From the NCBI RefSeq assembly GCF_007676755.1, contig NZ_VEBK01000016.1, forward strand, positions 1 to 64,000: a DNA stretch of 64,000 bases, written 5' to 3'. Positions 60,438 to 64,000 of the stretch are shown here, one piece after another. The position numbers and the translations under genes were made by a program. This DNA comes from Bacillus sp. FJAT-22090. Its GTDB lineage: Bacteria; Bacillota; Bacilli; Bacillales_A; Planococcaceae. The notes beneath the pieces are model-generated. The model saw only the letters and a list, made by a program, of their open reading frames with translations. It was not told the DNA's origin and did not search any database. Each line of letters opens with the position of its first letter. The first letter of the stretch is position 1.

Positions 60438-60785
60438 TTAGTCCTTATTTTTTAATTGTAGATTGCCTCTATTCATTATTATGGTTGCATTAAAAGCTTC
60501 GTATAAAGCATAAGGGAGATAACAGAAAGCCATAAAAACAAAAATTGTGGGTACCTTATCTACAATGGGAAAGAAGCCGACTAAAAAATTCTTAACTGTA
60601 ATGCCTAAAAAAAGCATTAGTGGAATTACGAAAACTGCTATAACAAACAATAATGGAGTCATTTTAGTTTCTCTTAGTTTTGCTTTACAGTGTGGGCACT
60701 TCATACTAAAAGGGGTAGAAAAATTTTCGAAATGTTCAATAGTAATTGGTTCTTGGCAACTGGGACAAGGAATTGAGGTTTTCAT
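60438..60785 (-). CDS. zinc-ribbon membrane protein
   Basis: 115 residues. Residues 7-36 hold two CxxC pairs (CPSCQEP and CPHCKAK), a zinc ribbon facing the cytoplasm, followed by two membrane helices (about 46-68 and 78-100). Function unknown; the family is often annotated CXXC-containing hypothetical. Good GGAGATTC start site. Confidence 0.75.
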   Translation of the reverse strand: MKTSIPCPSCQEPITIEHFENFSTPFSMKCPHCKAKLRETKMTPLLFVIAVFVIPLMLFLGITVKNFLVGFFPIVDKVPTIFVFMAFCYLPYALYEAFNATIIMNRGNLQLKNKD

Positions 60786-61062
60786 GAATGAATCTCCTTA
60801 AAAAATTTATAATATTATTTAAAGTATAATTGGATTTTCTATTAAATGTAATGGGAAATTAAGAGAAAGCTTTTTGCAAACATAAGATATGGTTAGGGTT
60901 AATAACTCATCATTGGAAAAAATCCAAGAGGAAGAATAGAATATCCTTATAAAAAAGCGACAACTACTTCATTGAATAAGACATCAATTGTTATTATTAA
61001 AGGACATATGAACATGGTTTGAAAAAAGAATAAATAACCGTTGTTGCTGTTCAACATATATT

Positions 61063-61097
61063 AAAAAACCATTCAACTTAAAAGTGAATGGTTTTTT
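61063..61097 (+). terminator. orphan terminator in the 60786-61309 spacer
   Basis: AAAAAACCATTCA pairs with TGAATGGTTTTTT. No plus-strand gene precedes it. The spacer has one 38-codon open stretch ending near 61020 (GKNPRGRIEYPYKK..), which could be the end of a decayed gene, but nothing recognisable. Confidence 0.75.
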
Positions 61098-61309
61098 TAT
61101 AGGCTTTTATGATTTGAAAGCGAAATGCCTCTGTAACGTTTTTTGTAATTATAATAAAACAATTTGTCCAAGGAGTTCCTATCAAGATCGATTGATTAAA
61201 ACGTTGTATACAAATTATAAGTAAATTGACCTATTTAGTCCTGTTTAAATAACGGGTAATGAGTAAAGACTAAGAAAGTTATGTATGTTATGAGAAAAGA
61301 GGGAGTTGT

Positions 61310-61564
61310 ATGAGTAAAAAACAAATTGAAGAAAAAAATAAAATAAAAAAAGAGATCCATATAACCTATTATTTTTCCGTTTTGTTTACCATTATAGGAA
61401 CCCTGGCCATACTCTATTTATTGAGCCATAAAGTTGAAAAAATTAGCCTTTTTACAGTGATGCTTTCTATCTCTGCTGGTGGCCTACCTATTGGGTTCAT
61501 TGGAGCACTTATCGATTACAAAATCTCTGAATATAAGGTAAAATATAATAAAACGGTAAACTAG
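61310..61564 (+). CDS. small two-helix membrane protein
   Basis: 84 residues: charged N-terminus, two hydrophobic helices (about 17-41 and 48-68), charged C-terminus. ATG after GAGGGAG. No family recognised. It precedes another small membrane-anchored protein by 22 bases and may share its transcript. Confidence 0.6.
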   Translation: MSKKQIEEKNKIKKEIHITYYFSVLFTIIGTLAILYLLSHKVEKISLFTVMLSISAGGLPIGFIGALIDYKISEYKVKYNKTVN

Positions 61565-61586
61565 ATAGGTTGGGGGTGAACATGAG

Positions 61587-62012
61587 TTGAGATTTTTAAA
61601 AGTGCTAGTTAGTTTCATTGTAATAATCGGTTTAGTAGGAATAGCTCTTTACTATTTTGGCCCGAAAATAGTCGCAGATCAAGTAATGGAGAAAGTTGTA
61701 GTGGAGCTTGAAGACAGCGGTCAACTGGAAAGTATTAAACAAGAGATTAAGAACGATCCGCAATTGCAAGCGTTTATTGAAGAAGGAAAAAATGTAGACA
61801 GCAGTACATTGCCATTTCAAACAAAAGAAGAAGCGACAAGAGTGTTGTTAAAAAAATTCAAAATAAGCGATTTGCAAGAATTTCAAACAAAAGCTAAAAA
61901 CGGTATGACAGCAGAAGAACAACAAAAAATTTTTAACCAAATTGAAAGTACCTTAACTGAGGAAGAGATGTTAGCATTAAAGGTACTCGCTTATAAAGAA
62001 TTGACAAAGTGA
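61587..62012 (+). CDS. membrane-anchored helical protein of unknown function
   Basis: 141 residues from TTG 61587 after GGGGGTGA. An N-terminal anchor (about 3-24) is followed by an extracellular, highly charged helical domain (ELEDSGQLESIKQEIKNDPQLQAFIEEGKNVD..KEEATRVLLKKFKISDLQEFQ). The pattern resembles small exported Bacillus proteins without known function. Confidence 0.65.
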   Translation: MRFLKVLVSFIVIIGLVGIALYYFGPKIVADQVMEKVVVELEDSGQLESIKQEIKNDPQLQAFIEEGKNVDSSTLPFQTKEEATRVLLKKFKISDLQEFQTKAKNGMTAEEQQKIFNQIESTLTEEEMLALKVLAYKELTK

Positions 62013-62072
62013 TTTGGAGTAGAAGTTGCTCTAAAACACTTTTTTGTTTCAATCATTTGAGGATGTCATAAA

Positions 62073-62095
62073 AAGACAGGTCTAAAACCTGTCTT
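62073..62095 (-). terminator. terminator of the first YjcZ-like gene
   Basis: AAGACAGGT pairs with ACCTGTCTT, five-base loop; on the minus strand it is followed by TTTTATG. It may also serve the plus-strand gene ending at 62012. Confidence 0.65.
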
Positions 62096-62126
62096 CGAGT
62101 AAATTCTAAGACCATCAGCTTAACTA

Positions 62127-62258
62127 TCAACAATAGCCACCACCACCGTAGCCACCTGAGTTAAAGCCACACGCCGCTATAATTATTAAAAGAATGAATA
62201 AAACAACGATTAAAGCAAATCCTGATCCATATCCAAATCCACCTACTGCTTCGCCCAT
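62127..62258 (-). CDS. YjcZ-family sporulation microprotein
   Basis: 43 residues: a Gly/Phe/Tyr-rich start (GEAVGGFGYGSG), one hydrophobic helix (FALIVVLFILLIIIAAC) and a GGYGGGGYC tail. This layout is that of YjcZ/SscA-type small spore proteins. AGGAGGTGTACAAT gives an excellent start site. Tyr/Gly-rich tails like this may cross-link in the coat. Confidence 0.85.
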   Translation of the reverse strand: MGEAVGGFGYGSGFALIVVLFILLIIIAACGFNSGGYGGGGYC

Positions 62259-62402
62259 ATTGTACACCTCCTCTATATGGAATAATTCATCTTATGTCCC
62301 TAATTTACTTTGCTCTGATTCATTTGCTTAGTTTTTCGAAAATATTCTAAAAATAAATACTTTCTTACTGCGTCTTAAATCATCCAATGAGAATCACTAA
62401 AA

Positions 62403-62444
62403 AACTGAAGGTACAGTCGAGGAGGTTTGACGTACCATTCAGTT
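62403..62444. repeat. inverted repeat with a GGAGG core
   Basis: AACTGAAGGTAC and GTACCATTCAGTT pair with one bulge; the loop contains GAGGAGGTTTGAC. The rest of the 62259-62891 spacer shows no convincing gene. Confidence 0.4.
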
Positions 62445-62851
62445 ATTAAATAGCTTATTCAAATTCTTAAGAAGTGATGGGGCGTATACCTTGGGGTAAC
62501 TAATTAAGTTAACATCCCCCTCAAACTGTAGGATCAATTAATTACTATTTCCAGGTCTGTTTCAGAAAGAAAAAGACAAAGAGGGAAACAAAAGGGTAAG
62601 GTGATTGAATTTTAACAAGGGTACTGTCACTGTTCTTGAAGAGATGGAATTTGATGATTTTTATCTTGCCTACTTGGTAGCTCCGATAAGACTTGGAATA
62701 GGTATAATTCAGAAGAAGTGAAGGATAGTAATTCGATCCTAACAAAAAAATACTTCTAAATCCTACGATTAGATTATTTTGGTACCGCATAAACCGACTA
62801 ATTATTTTCTAAGATATGAGATAAAGTACCTTATCCATTTGATAACTTTTT

Positions 62852-62860
62852 CATAATTTA
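62852..62860 (+). promoter_or_regulatory. possible sigma-K -10 element
   Basis: CATAATTTA fits the sigma-K -10 consensus CATANNNTA, 32 bases before the YjcZ-like start codon. No matching AC-type -35 at ideal spacing was found. Confidence 0.35.
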
Positions 62861-62891
62861 AAGATATCATTAATTAAAGGAGGGGTATAGG

Positions 62892-62993
62892 ATGTCTGGA
62901 TATAATGAAGGTGGTACGAATGGATCAAGCTTCGTGCTGATTGTAGTGTTATTTATCCTACTTATTATTGTTGGAGCATCTTTTATTTATTAA
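62892..62993 (+). CDS. second YjcZ-family sporulation microprotein
   Basis: 33 residues (SGYNEGGTNGSS, then FVLIVVLFILLIIVGASFIY). The membrane helix is nearly identical to that of the copy at 62127 (ALIVVLFILLII), but the Gly/Tyr tail is missing. AAAGGAGGGG precedes the ATG. Confidence 0.85.
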   Translation: MSGYNEGGTNGSSFVLIVVLFILLIIVGASFIY

Positions 62994-63130
62994 AGATAGT
63001 AAAAAAATGAATAAAATGAGAAAATCTCGATTTTTTAGAACAGCACTTTTTGATCGAAATGCAATGGAATAAAAATTAAAAAAGTAATTACAACAATACA
63101 GTACCCTTTGCATATTCTTTTTTAAGATGT

Positions 63131-63163
63131 CGACCTACTCTTTATTGAGTTGGTCGCTTTTTT
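63131..63163 (+). terminator. terminator of the second YjcZ-like gene
   Basis: CGACCTACTC pairs with GAGTTGGTCG (one G-T), followed by CTTTTTT. The spacer 62994-63339 contains nothing else that I can identify. Confidence 0.8.
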
Positions 63164-63339
63164 ATTTATTAGAAAATGCCAGAAAAATATTCCATTGTGC
63201 TTAGCTAGAAGCGAACACCTCCCATAGAAAATGTGTTTGTATGGTTTGCAGTAGTAAAATCGTAAAAGGTTTGTTATACGATAGCTCGGTATTAAGCCTG
63301 CATTTTTAGAATATATTTATTATGTCAAAACTTGAGTGA

Positions 63340-63642
63340 ATGAGGGATAATATCTTAAAAAGTAAAATTGAAGAACTGGCAATAGAAGAAACTGTTAAGG
63401 CCTTCCTTGTATGTGGAGCTACGAGTCCATCGGATATTTTGGAAACAGCCAATAAAGTAACAAACGAAATAATAAATAGATACTCATTAGACACGTTGGA
63501 ATCTGAAAAAGTAATTAAAGAACTAATAGTACTGCATTTAAAAGGTTTAGAAAAATTCCAATACTTTACCAAAGACTATCGTGAATCCAATATATGGCAA
63601 GAAAAAATTTTAAGGAGAACGTCTATAAGGACTTTACATTAA
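63340..63642 (+). CDS. hypothetical helical protein
   Basis: 100 residues, predicted mostly helical (KSKIEELAIEETVKAFLVCGATSPSDILETANKVTNEIINRYSLDTLESEKVIKELIVLHLKGL-type heptads). No ribosome binding site is visible; a five-codon frame (ATG 63322) ends in TGA directly before this ATG in the same frame, so the true start may be affected by a nonsense change. No homologue recognised. Confidence 0.5.
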   Translation: MRDNILKSKIEELAIEETVKAFLVCGATSPSDILETANKVTNEIINRYSLDTLESEKVIKELIVLHLKGLEKFQYFTKDYRESNIWQEKILRRTSIRTLH

Positions 63643-63797
63643 GATGTAACAAAAAAATCCATTTACCACTCGCTAGGAAATCGAAAAAATAGAAAAATAA
63701 ACAGTGCTATTTTTGGAAAATAAGGTTACGAGTATAAATCGCGTATGAAAAGGTAATTTTATAAAAGTGAGATCCCTTCGCAGAATCTCATGAATTG

Positions 63798-63830
63798 CAG
63801 CCCCACTGTTGAAGAAGTGGGGCTTTTTTT
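63798..63830 (+). terminator. terminator after the last hypothetical gene
   Basis: GCCCCACT pairs with AGTGGGGC, followed by seven T residues. The region 63643-63995 has no gene apart from this element. Confidence 0.88.
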
Positions 63831-63995
63831 ATTTGTCTGTTTATTTATATTATAAAGTTTGCACTAATTTCGTTTATTGATTAACACAGCGAATTGGTTA
63901 AGTTAAAAATAGTAATTTTACATTGTATTTATCATGTTAAGTAATGTAACATATAATTGGTTTAAAATTATAAAGTATAAAATGGAGAAGATATC

Positions 63996-64000
63996 ATGAT
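63996..64000 (+). CDS. possible start of a gene cut by the window edge
   Basis: ATG at 63996 follows ATGGAGAAGATATC, whose GGAGAAG is a plausible ribosome binding site. Only the first codon is visible. Confidence 0.3.

Noticed and set aside
62545-62790. 81-codon minus-strand open frame
   Set aside because: Composition is low-complexity Tyr/Phe/Ser, there is no ribosome binding site and no resemblance to a protein family. A 38-codon plus-strand frame in the same place (about 62611-62721) is equally unsupported.
63306-63572. 88-codon antisense frame opposite the last hypothetical gene
   Set aside because: Ser/Ile/Phe-rich composition of a shadow; the plus-strand frame has the more protein-like helical pattern.

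Overview
The window comes from a low-GC, endospore-forming member of the Bacillales, most likely a Planococcaceae such as Psychrobacillus or a close relative. This is inferred from strong AAAGGAGG-type ribosome binding sites, frequent TTG/GTG starts, rho-independent terminators after most transcription units, an S-box (SAM-I) riboswitch, spore coat genes (CotY/CotZ-like, CotF-like, two YjcZ-type microproteins) and a YpeP/YpeQ/YpgR-like gene neighbourhood. No tRNA, rRNA, CRISPR array, prophage or intact insertion sequence was seen. Genus-level assignment is an inference, not a search result.

Layout. 0-2 kb: a structured dispersed repeat and a clade-3 catalase. 2.0-7.2 kb: a DeoR-controlled four-gene operon for a four-carbon sugar acid (regulator, YgbK/OtnK-type kinase, PdxA2-type dehydrogenase, GntP permease), with two copies of a TGTTC-N5-GAACA operator and a decayed divergent gene. 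7.8-15.9 kb: the most unusual block, containing a CotY/CotZ-like coat protein, a YheC/YheD ATP-grasp domain fused to a Mur ligase, a separate ATP-grasp ligase on the other strand, two tandem MurF-like paralogues with altered substrate-loop motifs, and an NlpC/P60 protein whose second domain has lost its catalytic residues. 16-22.5 kb: oxidoreductase and transporters, then a decaying stretch (a cold-shock-domain ORF without a normal start codon, a GNAT gene with a stop codon, a frameshifted M50-like protease, a P-loop kinase, a zinc-dependent phospholipase C-like protein). 22.5-26.2 kb: XRE regulator plus membrane protein, HAD phosphatase, CotF-like coat protein, YpsA.

26.3-32.4 kb: a methionine regulon in which an S-box riboswitch precedes metQ-metN-metI and the same transcript appears to run on into a crotonase, an FMN-dependent alpha-hydroxy-acid oxidase and a CaiB-type CoA transferase. 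An MtnE-like keto-methionine aminotransferase lies 2 kb away. Together these could form a route that imports a methionine hydroxy analogue and converts it to methionine; this is a hypothesis. 32.4-42.5 kb: mixed housekeeping and transport genes, including a TetR/DHA2 efflux pair and PepF. 42.9-47.5 kb: a complete branched-chain amino acid ABC importer (livJHMGF) with an intercistronic hairpin after livJ and CodY-like sequences upstream. 47.6-60.8 kb: a Cache-GGDEF diguanylate cyclase, OsmC, hemolysin III, an amidohydrolase operon, type II pantothenate kinase, two true cold shock proteins, RNase H-like YpeP with the YpeQ zinc-finger peptide, an HD hydrolase translationally coupled to an ABC-F ATPase, and a CvfC/YpgR-like protein. 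60.8-64 kb: small membrane and sporulation peptides with long unassigned spacers.

The best candidate for an undescribed system is the 8.4-15.9 kb ligase cluster. It pairs ATP-grasp with Mur-ligase chemistry, as cyanophycin synthetase does in one polypeptide, but here next to spore-coat-type genes.
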